DNA from: Hydractinia symbiolongicarpus | Lineage: Eukaryota > Cnidaria > Hydrozoa > Anthoathecata > Hydractiniidae | Length of the DNA stretch: 64,000 bases | Assembly: GCF_029227915.1 (NCBI RefSeq) | Contig: NC_079881.1 | Span: 25,459,501 to 25,523,500 of the forward strand | Direction of reading: 5' to 3' | In this document: positions 12,801-26,220 of the stretch, piece after piece | Layout: each line of letters opens with the position of its first letter | How positions within the stretch are numbered: the stretch's first letter is position 1 | Program-made: the position numbers and the translations under genes | Notes under the pieces: generated by a model | The model's database searches: none | What the model was told of the DNA's origin: nothing | The model's input: the letters and a program-made list of their open reading frames with translations, nothing else

Positions 12801-15800
12801 TCTTTATATACTTTTGACTATACGGGCCGAGTCCGGGTTTTACGGGAAATTGCGGGTTTTCGTTTGCCGGCGATTAAACTCTTTTTATTCAGCGTCTCAT
12901 CAAAAATGAAATCGTTTTTGAAAACTACAAGTCTTATGCGTTTTAGTGGTAAAAAATTAATTTAAAAAATCGTACGCGAAATGAGTTTACTCCCAGTTTA
13001 CTTTCTTTGTATACTTTTGACTATACGGGCGAAGTCCGGGATTTTCGCGAATTCGCAGGTTTTTGTTTGCCGGCGATTAAACTCCTTTTATTCAGCGTTT
13101 CATCAAAAATGAAATCATTTTTGAAAAGTACAAGTCTCATGCGTTTTATTGGTGAAGAAATAATTTAAAAAATCGTTCGGGAAATGAGTGTTCTGCCTGG
13201 GTATTTTCTTTGTATACATTCGACTAAACGGCGAAGCCCGGGATTTACGGGAAATCGCGGGTTTTCGTTTGCCGGCGATTAACCTCCTTTTATTCAGCGT
13301 CTCATCAAAAATGAAATCATTTTTGAAAACTACAAGTCTCATGCGTTGTAGTGGTGAAAAAATAATTTAAAAAATCGTTCAAGAAATGAGTTTACTCCCT
13401 GGGTACTTTCTTTGTATACATTCGACTATACAGCCGATTCCAGAATATACGGGAAATCGCGGGTTTTCGTTTGCCGGCGATTAAACTCCTTTTATTCAGC
13501 GTCTCATCAAAAATGAAATGATTTTTGAAAACTACAAGTCTCATGCGTTTTAGTGGTGAAAAAATAATTTAAAGAATCGTTCGGGAAATGAGTTTACTCC
13601 CTGGGTACTTTCTTTGTATACTTTTGACTATACGGTCCGGGTCCGGGATTTACGGGAAATCGCGGGTTTTCGTTTGCCGGCGATTAAACTCCTTTTATTC
13701 AGCGTCTCATAAAAATAAAATCATTTTTGAAAACTACAAGTCTCATGCGTCTTAGTGGTGAAAAAATAATTTAAAAAATCGTTCGGGAAATGAGTTTACT
13801 CCCTGGGTACTTTCTTTGTATACATTCGACTATACGGTCCAAGCACGGGATTTACGGGAAATCGCTGGTTTTCGTTTGCCGGCGATTAAACTCTTTTTAT
13901 TCAGCGTCTCATCAAAAATGAAATCATTTTTGAAAACTACAAGTCTCATGCGTTGTAGTGGTGAAAAATTAATTTAAAAAATCGTTCGCAAAATGAGTTT
14001 ACTCCCAGTTTACTTTCTTTGTATACTTTTGACTATACGGGCGAAGTCCGGGATATACGGGAAATCGCGGGTTTTCGTTTGCCGGCGATTAAACTCCTTT
14101 TATTCAGCGTCTCACCAAAAATGAAATCATTTTTGAAAACTACAAGTCTCATGCGTTTTAGTGGTGAAAAAATAATTTAAAGAATCGTTCGGGAAATGAG
14201 TTTACTTCCTGGGTACTTTCTTTGTATACTTTTGACTATACGGGCCGAGTCCGGGTTTTACGGGAAATTGCAGGTTTTCGTTTGCCGGCGATTAAACTCC
14301 TTTTATTCAGCGTCTCATCAAAAATGAAATCGTTTTTGAAAGCTACAAGTCTTATGCGTTTTAGTGGTAAAAAAATAATTTAAAAAATCGTTCGGGAAAT
14401 GAGTTTACTCCCAGTTTACTTTATTTGTATACATTTGACTATACGGGTCAAGCCCGGGATTTACGGCAAATCGCGGGTTTTCGTTTGCCGGAGATTAAAC
14501 TCCTTTTATTCAGCGTCTCATCAAAAATGAAATCATTTTCGAAAACTACAAGTCTCATGCGTTTTAGTGGTGAAGAAATAATTTAAAAAATCGTTCGGAA
14601 AATGAGTTTACTCCCTGGGTATTTTCTTTGTATACATTCGACTATACGGCCAAGCCCGGGATTTACGGGAAATCGCGGGTTTTCGTTTGCCGGCGATTAA
14701 ACTCCTTTTATTCAGCGTCTCATCAAAAATGAAATCATTTTTGAAAACTACAATTCTTATGCGTTTTAGTGGTAAAAAATTAATTTAAAAAATCGTTCGC
14801 GAAATGAGTTTACTCCCAGTTTACTTTCTTTGTATACTTTTGACTATACGGGCGAAGTCCGGGATTTTCGCGAATTCGCGGGTTTTTGTTTGCCGGCGAT
14901 TAAACTCCTTTTATTCAGCGTCTCATCAAAAATGAAATCATTTTTGAAAAGTACAAGTCTCATGCGTTTTATTGGTGAAGAAATAATTTAAAAAATCGTT
15001 CGGGAAATGAGTGTTCTGCCTGGGTATTTTCTTTGTATACATTCGACTAAACGGCCAAGCCCGGGATTTACGGGAAATCGCGGGTTTTCGTTTGCCGGCG
15101 ATTAACCTCCTTTTATTCAGCGTCTCATCAAAAATGAAATCATTTTTGAAAACTACAAGTCTCATGCGTTGTAGTGGTGAAAAAATAATTTAAAAAATCG
15201 TTCAAGAAATGAGTTTACTCCCTGGGTACTTTCTTTGTATACATTCGACTATACGGTTGATTCCAGAATATACGGGAAATCGCGGGTTTTCGTTTGCCGG
15301 CGATTAAACTCCTTTTATTCAGCGTCTCATCAAAAATGAAATCATTTTTGAAAACTACAAGTCTCATGCGTTTTAGTGGTGAAAAAATAACTTAAAGAAT
15401 CGTTCGGGAAATGAGTTTACTCCCTGGGTACTTTCTTTGTATACTTTTGACTATACGGTCCGGGTCCGGGATTTACGGGAAATCGCGGGTTTTCGTTTGC
15501 CGGCGATTAAACTCCTTTTATTCAGCGTCTCATAAAAATGAAATCATTTTTGAAAACTACAAGTCTCATGCGTCTTAGTGGTGAAAAAATAATTTAAAAA
15601 ATCGTTCGGGAAATGAGTTTACTCCCTGGGTACTTTCTTTGTATACATTCGACTATACGGGCCAAGCACGGGATTTACGGGAAATCGCTTGTTTTCGTTT
15701 GCCGGCGATTAAACTCCTTTTATTCAGCGTCTCATCAAAAATGAAATCATTTTTGAAAACTACAAGTCTCATGCGTTGTAGTGGTGAAAAATTAATTTAA

Positions 15801-18800
15801 AAAATCGTTCGCGAAATGAGTTTACTCCCAGTTTACTTTCTTTGTATACTTTTGACCATACGGGCAAAGTCCGGGATATACGGGAAATCGCGGGTTTTCG
15901 TTTGCCGGCGATTAAACTCCTTTTATTCAGCGTCTCACCAAAAATGAAATCATTTTTGAAAACTACAAGTCTCATGCGTTTTAGTGGTGAAAAAATAATT
16001 TAAAGAATCGTTCGGGAAATGAGTTTACTTCCTGGGTACTTTCTTTGTATACTTTTGACTATACGGGCCGAGTCCGGGTTTTACGGGAAATTGCGGGTTT
16101 TCGTTTGCCGGCGATTAAACTCCCTTTATTCAGCGTCTCATCAAAAATGAAATCGTTTTTGAAAGCTACAAGTCTTATGCGTTTTAGTGGTAAAAAAATA
16201 ATTTAAAAAATCGTTCGGGAAATGAGTTTACTCCCAGTTTACTTTATTTGTATACATTTGACTATACGGGTCAAGCCCAGAATTTACGGCAAATCGCGGG
16301 TTTTCGTTTGCCGGCGATTAAACTCCTTTTATTCAGCGTCTCATAAAAATGAAATCATTTTTGAAAACTACAAGTCTCATGCGTCTTAGTGGTGAAAAAA
16401 TAATTTAAAAAATCGTTCGGGAAATGAGTTTACTCCCTGGGTACTTTCTTTGTATACATTCGACTATACGGGCCAAGCACGGGATTTACGGGAAATCGCT
16501 GGTTTTCGTTTGCCGGCGATTAAACTCCTTTTATTCAGCGTCTCATCAAAAATGAAATCATTTTTGAAAACTACAAGTCTCATGCGTTGTAGTGGTGAAA
16601 AATTAATTTAAAAAATCGTTCACGAAATGAGTTTACTCCCAGTTTACTTTCTTTGTATACTTTTGACTATACGGGCGAAGTCCGGGATATACGGGAAATC
16701 TCGGGTTTTCGTTTGCCAGCGATTAAACTCCTTTTATTCAGCGTCTCACCAAAAATGAAATCATTTTTGAAAACTACAAGTCTCATGCGTTTTAGTGGTG
16801 AAAAAATAATTTAAAGAATCGTTCGGGAAATGAGTTTACTTCCTGGGTACTTTCTTTGTATACTTTTGACTATACGGGCCGAGTCCGGGTTTTACGGGAA
16901 ATTGCGGGTTTTCGTTTGCCGGCGATTAAACTCCTTTTATTCAGCGTCTCATCAAAAATGAAATCGTTTTTGAAAGCTACAAGTCTTATGCGTTTTAGTG
17001 GTAAAAAAATAATTTAAAAAATCGTTCGGGAAATGAGTTTACTCCCAGTTTACTTTATTTGTATACATTTGACTATACGGGTCAAGCCCGGGATTTACGA
17101 CAAATCGCGGGTTTTCGTTTGCCGGAGATTAAACTCCTTTTATTCAGCGTCTCATCAAAAATGAAATCATTTTCGAAAACTACAAGTCTCATGCGTTTTA
17201 GTGGTGAAGAAATAATTTAAAAAATCGTTCGGAAAATGAGTTACTCCCTGGGTATTTTCTTTGTATACATTCGACTATACGGCCAAGACCGGGATTTACA
17301 GGAAATCGCGGGTTTTCGTTTGCCGGCGATTAACCTCCTTTTATTCAGCGTCTCATCAAAAATGAAATCATTTTTAAAAACTACAAGTCTCATGCGTTGT
17401 AGTGGTGAAAAATAATTTAAAAAATCGTTCAAGAAATGAGTTTACTCCCTGGGTACTTTCTTTGTATACATTCGACTATACGGGCCAAGCACGGGATTTA
17501 CGGGAAATCGCTGGTTTTCGTTTGCCGGCGATTAAACTCCTTTTATTCAGCGTCTCATAAAAATAAAATCATTTTTAAAAACTACAAGTCTCATGCGTCT
17601 TAGTGGTGAAAAAATAATTTAAAAAATCGTTCGGGAAATGAGTTTACTCCCTGGGTACTTTCTTTGTATACATTCGACTATACGGGCCAACCACGGGATT
17701 TACGGGAAATCGCTGGTTTTCGTTTGCCGGCGATTAAACTCCTTTTATTCAGCGTCTCATCAAAAATGAAATCATTTTTGAAAACTATAAGTCTCATGCG
17801 TTGTAGTGGTGAAAAAATAATTTAAAGAATCGTTCGGGAAATGAGTTTACTTCCTGGGTACTTTCTTTGTATACTTTTGACTATACGGGCCGAGTCCGGG
17901 TTTTACGGGAAATTGCGGGTTTTCGTTTGCCGGCGATTAAACTCCTTTTATTCAGCGTCTCATCAAAAATGAAATCGTTTTTGAAAGGTACAAGTCTTAT
18001 GCGTTTTAGTGGTAAAAAAATAATTTAAAAAATCGTTCGGGAAATGAGTTTACTCCCAGTTTACTTTATTTGTATACTTTTGACTATACGGGCCGAGTCC
18101 GGGTTTTACGGGAAATTGCGGGTTTTCGTTTGCCGGCAATTAAACTCCTTTTATTCAGCGTCTCATCAAAAATGAAATCGTTTTTAAAAGCTACAAGTCT
18201 TATGCGTTTTAGTGGTAAAAAAATAATTTAAAAAATCGTTCGGGAAATGAGTTTACTCCCAGTTTACTTTATTTGTATACATTTGACTATACGGGTCAAG
18301 CCCGGGATTTACGGCAAATCGCGGGTTTTCGTTTGCTGGCGATTAAACTCCTTTTATTCAGCGTCTCATAAAAATGAAATCATTTTTGAAAACTACAAGT
18401 CTCATGCGTCTTAGTGGTGAAAAAATAATTTAAAAAATCTTTCGGGAAATGAGTTTACTCCCTGGGTACTTTCTTTGTATACATTCGACTATACGGGCCA
18501 AGCACGGGATTTACGGGAAATCGCTGGTTTTCGTTTGCCGGCAATTAAACTCCTTTTATTCAGCGTCTCATCAAAAATGAAATCATTTTTGAAAACTACA
18601 AGTCTCACGCGTTGTAGTGGTGAAAAATTAATTTAAAAAATCGTTCGCGAAATGAGTTTACTCCCAGTTTACTTTCTTTGTATACTTTTGACTATACGGG
18701 CGAAGTCCGGGATATACGGGAAATCGCGGGTTTTCGTTTGCCGGCGATTAAACTCCTTTTATTCAGCGTCTCACCAAAAATGAAATCATTTTTGAAAACT

Positions 18801-21480
18801 ACAAGTCTCATGCGTTTTAGTGGTGAAAAAATAATTTAAAGAATCGTTCGGGAAATGAGTTTACTTCCTGGGTACTTTCTTTGTATACTTTTGACTATAC
18901 GGGCCGAGTCCGGGTTTTACGGGAAATTGCGGGTTTTCGTTTGCCGGCGATTAAACTCCTTTTATTCAGCGTCTCATCAAAAATGAAATCGTTTTTGAAA
19001 GCTACAAGTCTTATGCGTTTTAGTGGTAAAAAAATAATTTAAAAAATCGTTCGGGAAATGAGTTTACTCCCAGTTTACTTTATTTGTATACATTTGACTA
19101 TACGGGTCAAGCCCGGGATTTACGGCAAATCGCGGGTTTTCGTTTGCCGGAGATTAAACTCCTTTTATTCAGCGTCTCATCAAAAATGAAATCATTTTCG
19201 AAAACTACAAGTCTCATGCGTTTTAGTGGTGAAGAAATAATTTAAAAAATCGTTCGGAAAATGAGTTTACTCCCTGGGTATTTTCTTTGTATACATTCGA
19301 CTATACGGCCAAGCCCGGGATTTACGGGAAATCGCGGGTTTTCGTTTGCCGGCGATTAAACTCCTTTTATTCAGCGTCTCATCAAAAATGAAATCATTTT
19401 TGAAAACTACAATTCTCATGCGTTTTAGTGGTGAAAAAATAATTTAAAGAATCGTTCGGGAAATGAGTTTACTCCCTAGGTACTTTCTTTATATACTTTT
19501 GACTATACGGGCCGAGACTGGGTTTTACGGGAAATTGCGGGTTTTTGTTTGCCGGCGATTAAACTCCTTTTATTCAGCGTCTCATCAAAAATGAAATCAT
19601 TTTTGAAAAGTACAAGTCTCATGCGTTTTATTGGTGAAGAAATAATTTAAAAAATCGTTTGGGAAATGAGTGTTCTGCCTGGGTATTTTCTTTGTATACA
19701 TTCGACTAAACGGCCAAGCCCGGGATTTACGGGAAATCGCGGGTTTTCGTTTGCCGGCGATTAACCTCCTTTTATTCAGCGTCTCATCAAAAATGAAATC
19801 ATTTTTGAAAACTACAAGTCTCATGCGTTGTAGTGGTGAAAAAATAATTTAAAAAATCGTTCAAGAAGTGAGTTTACTCCCTGGGTACTTTCTTTGTATA
19901 CATTCGACTATACGGCCGATTCCAGAATATACGGGAAATCGCGGGTTTTCGTTTGCCGGCGATTAAACTCCTTTTATTCAGCGTCTCATCAAAAATGAAA
20001 TCATTTTTGAAAACTACAAGGCTCATGCGTTTTAGTGGTGAAAAAATAATTTAAAGAATCGTTCGGGAAATGAGTTTACTCCCTGGGTACTTTCTTTGTA
20101 TACTTTTGACTATACGGTCCGGGTCCGGGATTTACGGGAAATCGCGGGTTTTCATTTGCCGGCGATTAAACTCCTTTTATTCATCGTCTCATAAAAATAA
20201 AATCATTTTTGAAAACTACAAGTCTCATGCGTCTTAGTGGTGAAAAAATAATTTAAAAAATCGTTCGGGAAATGAGTTTACTCCCTGGGTACTTTCTTTG
20301 TATACATTCGACTATACGGGCCAAGCACGGGATTTACGGGAAATCGCTGGTTTTCGTTTGCCGGCGATTAAACTCTTTTTATTCAGCGTCTCATCAAAAA
20401 TGAAATCATTTTTGAAAACTACAAGTCTCATGCGTTGTAGTGGTGAAAAATTAATTTAAAAAATCGTTCGCAAAATGAGTTTACTCCCAGTTTACTTTCT
20501 TTGTATACTTTTGACTATACGGGCGAAGTCCGGGATATACGGGAAATCGCGGGTTTTCGTTTGCCGGCGATTAAACTCCTTTTATTCAGCGTCTCACCAA
20601 AAATGAAATCATTTTTGAAAACTACAAGTCTCATGCGTTTTAGTGGTGAAAAAATAATTTAAAGAATCGTTCGGGAAATGAGTTTACTTCCTGGGTACTT
20701 TCTTTGTATACTTTTGACTATACGGGCCGAGTCCGGGTTTTACGGGAAATTGCGGGTTTTCGTTTGCCGGCGATTAAACTCCTTTTATTCAGCGTCTCAT
20801 CAAAAATGAAATCGTTTTTGAAAGCTACAAGTCTTATGCGTTTTAGTGGTAAAAAAATAATTTAAAAAATCGTTCGGGAAATGAGTTTACTCCCAGTTTA
20901 CTTTATTTGTATACATTTGACTATACGGGTCAAGCCCGGGATTTACGGCAAATCGCGGGTTTTCGTTTGCCGGAGATTAAACTCCTTTTATTCAGCGTCT
21001 CATCAAAAATGAAATCATTTTCGAAAACTACAAGTCTCATGCGTTTTAGTGGTGAAGAAATAATTTAAAAAATCGTTCGGAAAATGAGTTTACTCCCTGG
21101 GTATTTTCTTTGTGTACATTCGACTATACGGCCAAGCCCGGGATTTACGGGAAATCGCGGGTTTTCGTTTGCCGGCGATTAAACTCCTTTTATTCAGCGT
21201 CTCATCAAAAATGAAATCATTTTTGAAAACTACAATTCTTATGCGTTTTAGTGGTAAAAAATTAATTTAAAAAATCGTTCGCGAAATGAGTTTACTCCCA
21301 GTTTACTTTCTTTGTATACTTTTGACTATACGGGCGAAGTCCGGGATTTTCGCGAATTCGCGGGTTTTTGTTTGCCGGCGATTAAACTCCTTTTATTCAG
21401 GGTCTCATCAAAAATAAAATCATTTTTGAAAAGTACAAGTCTCATGCGTTTTATTGGTGAAGAAATAATTTAAAAAATCG
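6880..21480. repeat. Very long higher-order repeat, period ~6.48 kb (32 monomers)
   Basis: Rare variants recur at a constant offset of about 6,481 bp. AATTCTTATG sits at 8,271, 14,752 and about 21,233; TTCGCAAAATGAG at about 7,505, 13,985 and 20,466; TTCACGAAATGAG at 10,139 and 16,620. Two full copies start near 6,880 and 13,360, and a third partial copy starts near 19,840. Copy one is longer by four monomers because of an internal 810-bp duplication, so offsets after it drop to 5,672 bp. Copy one stops matching near 12,680. The third copy stops matching near 21,480, where the array switches to another block. Boundaries are approximate because they were placed by landmark comparison rather than alignment. 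Confidence 0.75.
9965..11585. repeat. Local tandem duplication of 4 monomers (2 x ~810 bp)
   Basis: Sequence from ~9,965 to ~10,774 is repeated from ~10,775 to ~11,585. The variant TTCACGAAATGAG at 10,139 recurs at 10,949, and CTCATCAAAATGAAATC (one A short) occurs at the end of both copies. I noticed one substitution between them (CGTTCGGGA versus CGTTCAGGA near 11,356). The paralogous block at 16.4-17.3 kb has a single copy, so the duplication is younger than the 32-monomer repeat. Confidence 0.75.
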
Positions 21481-24400
21481 TTCGGGAAATGAGTTTACTC
21501 CCTGGGTACTTTCTTTGTATACTTTTGACTATACGGTTGATTCCAGAATATACGGGAAATCGCGGGTTTTCATTTGCCGGCGATTAAACTCCTTTTATTC
21601 ATCGTCTCATAAAAATAAAATCATTTTTGAAAACTACAAGTCTCATGCGTCTTAGTGGTGAAAAAATAATTTAAAAAATCGTTCGGGAAATGAGTTTACT
21701 CCCTGGGTACTTTCTTTGTATACATTCGACTATACGGGCCAAGCACGGGATTTACGGGAAATCGCTGGTTTTCGTTTGCCGGCGATTAAACTCTTTTTAT
21801 TCAGCGTCTCATCAAAAATGAAATCATTTTTGAAAACTACAAGTCTCATGCGTTGTAGTGGTGAAAAATTAATTTAAAAAATCGTTCGAAAAATGAGTTT
21901 ACTCCCAGTTTACTTTCTTTGTATACTTTTGACTATACGGGCGAAGTCCGGGATATACGGGAAATCGCGGGTTTTCGTTTGCCGGCGATTAAACTCCTTT
22001 TATTCAGCGTCTCACCAAAAATGAAATCATTTTTGAAAACTACAAGTCTCATGCGTTTTAGTGGTGAAAAAATAATTTAAAGAATCGTTCGGGAAATGAG
22101 TTTACTTCCTGGGTACTTTCTTTGTATACTTTTGACTATACGGGCCGAGTCCGGGTTTTACGGGAAATTGCGGGTTTTCGTTTGCCGGCGATTAAACTCC
22201 TTTTATTCAGCGTCTCATCAAAAATGAAATCGTTTTTGAAAGCTACAAGTCTTATGCGTTTTAGTGGTAAAAAAATAATTTAAAAAATCGTTCGGGAAAT
22301 GAGTTTACTCCCAGTTTACTTTCTTTGTATACTTTTGACTATACGGGCGAAGTCCGGGATTTTCGCGAATTCGCGGGTTTTTGTTTGCCGGCGATTAAAC
22401 TCCTTTTATTCAGGGTCTCATCAAAAATAAAATCATTTTTGAAAAGTACAAGTCTCATGCGTTTTATTGGTGAAGAAATAATTTAAAAAATCGTTCGGGA
22501 AATGAGTGTTCTGCCTGGGTATTTTCTTTGTATACATTCGACTAAACGGCCAAGCCCGGGATTTACGGGAAATCGCGGGTTTTCGTTTGCCGGCGATTAA
22601 CCTCCTTTTATTCAGCGTCTCATCAAAAATGAAATCATTTTTGAAAACTACAAGTCTCATGCGTTGTAGTGGTGAAAAAATAATTTAAAAAATCGTTCAA
22701 GAAATGAGTTTACTCCCTGGGTACTTTCTTTGTATGCATTCGACTATACGGTTGATTCCAGAATATACGGGAAATCGCGGGTTTTCGTTTGCCGGCGATT
22801 AAACTCCTTTTATTCAGCGTCTCATCAAAAATGAAATTATTTTTGAAAACTACAAGTCTCATGCGTTTTAGTGGTGAAAAAATAATTTAAAGAATTGTTC
22901 GGGAAATGAGTTTACTCCCTGGGTACTTTCTTTGTATACTTTTGACTATACGGTCCGGGTCCGGGATTTACGGGAAATCGCGGGTTTTCGTTTGCCGGCG
23001 ATTAAACTCCTTTTATTCAGCGTCTCATAAAAATGAAATCATTTTTGAAAACTACAAGTCTCATGCGTCTTAGTGGTAAAAAAATAATTTAAAAAATCGT
23101 TCGGGAAATGAGTTTACTCCCAGTTTACTTTATTTGTATACATTTGACTATACGGGTCAAGCCCAGAATTTACGGCAAATCGCGGGTTTTCGTTTGCCGG
23201 CGATTAAACTCCTTTTATTCAGCGTCTCATCAAAAATGAAATCGTTTTTGAAAGCTACAAGTCTTATGCGTTTTAGTGGTGAAAAAATAATTTAAAGAAT
23301 TGTTCGGGAAATGAGTTTACTCCCTGGGTACTTTCTTTGTATACTTTTGACTATACGGTCCGGGTCCGGGTTTTACGGCAAATTGCGGGTTTTCGTTTGC
23401 CGGCGATTAAACTCCCTTTATTCAGCGTCTCATCAAAAATGAAATCGTTTTTGAAAGCTACAAGTCTTATGCGTTTTAGTGGTAAAAAAATAATTTAAAA
23501 AATCGTTCGGGAAATGAGTTTACTCCCTGGGTACTTTCTTTGTATACATTCGACTATACGGGCCAAGCACGGGATTTACGGGAAATCGCTGGTTTTCGTT
23601 TGCCGGCGATTAAACTCCTTTTATTCAGCGTCTCATCAAAATGAAATCATTTTTGAAAACTAAAAGTCTCATCCGTCTTAGTGGTGAAAAAATAATTTAA
23701 AAAATCGTTCGGGAAATGAGTTTACTCCCTGGGTACTTTCTTTGTATACATTCGACTATACGGGCCAAGCACGGGATTTACGGGAAATCGCTGGTTTTCG
23801 TTTGCCGGCGATTAAACTCCTTTTATTCAGCGTCTCATCAAAAATGAAATCATTTTTGAAAACTACAAGTCTCATGCGTTGTAGTGGTGAAAAATTAATT
23901 TAAAAAATCGTTAACGAAATGAGTTTACTCCCAGTTTACTTTCTTTGTATACTTTTGACTATACGGGCGAAGTCCGGGATATACGGGAAATCTCGGGTTT
24001 TCGTTTGCCGGCGATTAAACTCCTTTTATTCAGCGTCTCACCAAAAATGAAATCATTTTTGAAAACTACAAGTCTCATGCGTTTTAGTGGTGAAAAAATA
24101 ATTTAAAGAATCGTTCGGGAAATGAGTTTACTTCCTGGGTACTTTCTTTGTATACTTTTGACTATACGGGCCAAGTCCGGGTTTTAAGGGAAATCCCGGG
24201 TTTTCGTTTGCCGGCGATTAAACTCCTTTTATTCAGCGTCTCATCAAAAATGAAATCGTTTTTGAAAGCTACAAGTCTTATGCGTTTTAGTGGTAAAAAA
24301 ATAATTTAAAAAATCGTTCGGGAAATGAGTTTCCTCCCAGTTTACTTTATTTGTATACATTTGACTATACGGGTCAAGCCCGGGATTTACGACAAATCGC

Positions 24401-26220
24401 GGGTTTTCGTTTGCCGGAGATTAAACTCCTTTTATTCAGCGTCTCATCAAAAATGAAATCATTTTCGAAAACTACAAGTCTCATGCGTTTTAGTGGTGAA
24501 GAAATAATTTAAAAAATCGTTCGGAAAATGAGTTACTCCCTGGGTATTTTCTTTGTATACATTCGACTATACGGCCAAGCCCGGGATTTACGGGAAATCG
24601 CGGGTTTTCGTTTGCCGGCGATTAACCTCCTTTTATTCAGCGTCTCATCAAAAATGAAATCATTTTCGAAAACTACAAGTCTCATGCGTTTTAGTGGTGA
24701 AGAAATAATTTAAAAAATCGTTCGGAAAATGAGTTTACTCCCTGGGTATTTTCTTTGTATACATTCGACTATACGGCCAAGCCCGGGATTTACGGGAAAT
24801 CCCGGGTTTTCGTTTGCCGGCGAATAAACTCCTTTTATTCAGCGTCTCATCAAAAGCGAAGTCATTTTTGAAAACTACAAGTCTCATGCGTTTTAGTGGT
24901 GAAAAATAATTTAAAAAATCGTTCAAGAAATGAGTTTACTCCCTGGGTACTTTCTTTGTATACATTCGACTATACGGGCCAAGCACGGGATTTACGGGAA
25001 ATCGCTGGTTTTCGTTTGCCGGCGATTAAACTCCTTTTATTCAGCGTCTCATAAAAATAAAATCATTTTTGAAAACTACAAGTCTCATGCGTCTTAGTGG
25101 TGAAAAAATAATTTAAAAAATCGTTTGAGAAATGAGTTTACTCCCTGGGTACTTTCTTTGTATACATTCGACTATACGGGCCAAGCACGGGATTTACGGG
25201 AAATCGCTGGTTTTCGTTTGCCGGCGATTAAACTCCTTTTATTCAGCGTCTCATCAAAAATGAAATCATTTTTGAAAACTATAAGTCTCATGCGTTGTAG
25301 TGGTGAAAAAATAATTTAAAGAATCGTTCGGGAAATGAGTTTACTTCCTGGGTACTTTCTTTGTATACTTTTGACTATACGGGCCGAGTCCGGGTTTTAC
25401 GGGAAATTGCGTGTTTTCGTTTGCCGGCGATTAAACTCCTTTTATTCAGCGTCTCATCAAAAATGAAATCGTTTTTGAAAGGTACAAGTCTTATGCGTTT
25501 TAGTGGTAAAAAAATAATTTAAAAAATCGTTCGGGAAATGAGTTTACTCCCAGTTTACTTTATTTGTATACATTTGACTATACGGGTCAAGCCCGAGATT
25601 TACGGCAAATCGCAGGTTTTCGTTTGCCGGAGATTAAACTCCTTTTATTCAGCGTCTCATCAAAAATGAAATCATTTTCGAAAACTACAAGTCTCATGCG
25701 TTTTAGTGGTGAAGAAATAATTTAAAAAATCGTTCGGAAAATGAGTTTACTCCCTGGGTATTTTCTTTGTATACATTCGACTATACGGCCAAGCCCGGGA
25801 TTTACGGGAAATCCCGGGTTTTCGTTTGCCGGCGAATAAACTCCTTTTATTCAGCGTCTCATCAAAAGCGAAGTCATTTTTGAAAACTACAAGTCTCATG
25901 CGTTTTAGTGGTAAAAAAATAATTTAAAAAATCGTTCGGGAAATGAGTTTACTCCCAGTTTACTTTCTTTTTATACATTCGACTATACGGGTCAAGCCCG
26001 GGATTTACGGCAAATCGGGGGTTTTCGTTTGCCGGCGATTAAACTCCTTTTATTCAGCGTCTCATCAAAAATGAAATCATATTTGAAAACTACAAGTCTC
26101 ATGCGTTTTAGTGGTGAAGAAATAATTTAAAAAATCGTTCGGGAAATGAGTGTTCTCCCTGGGTATTTTCTTTGTATACATTCGACTATACGGCCAAGCC
26201 CGGGAATTACGGGAAATTGC
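21480..26220. repeat. Satellite, mixed-order domain
   Basis: Monomers of the same classes as upstream but in a shuffled order, including a shorter echo of the 15.0-15.7 kb block at ~22.5-23.1 kb. From ~24.7 kb, new variants appear that become common further right: AAATCCCGGG, GGCGAATAAACTCC and AAAAGCGAAGTC. This looks like a transition between two satellite subfamilies. No gene or other element is visible. Confidence 0.7.
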
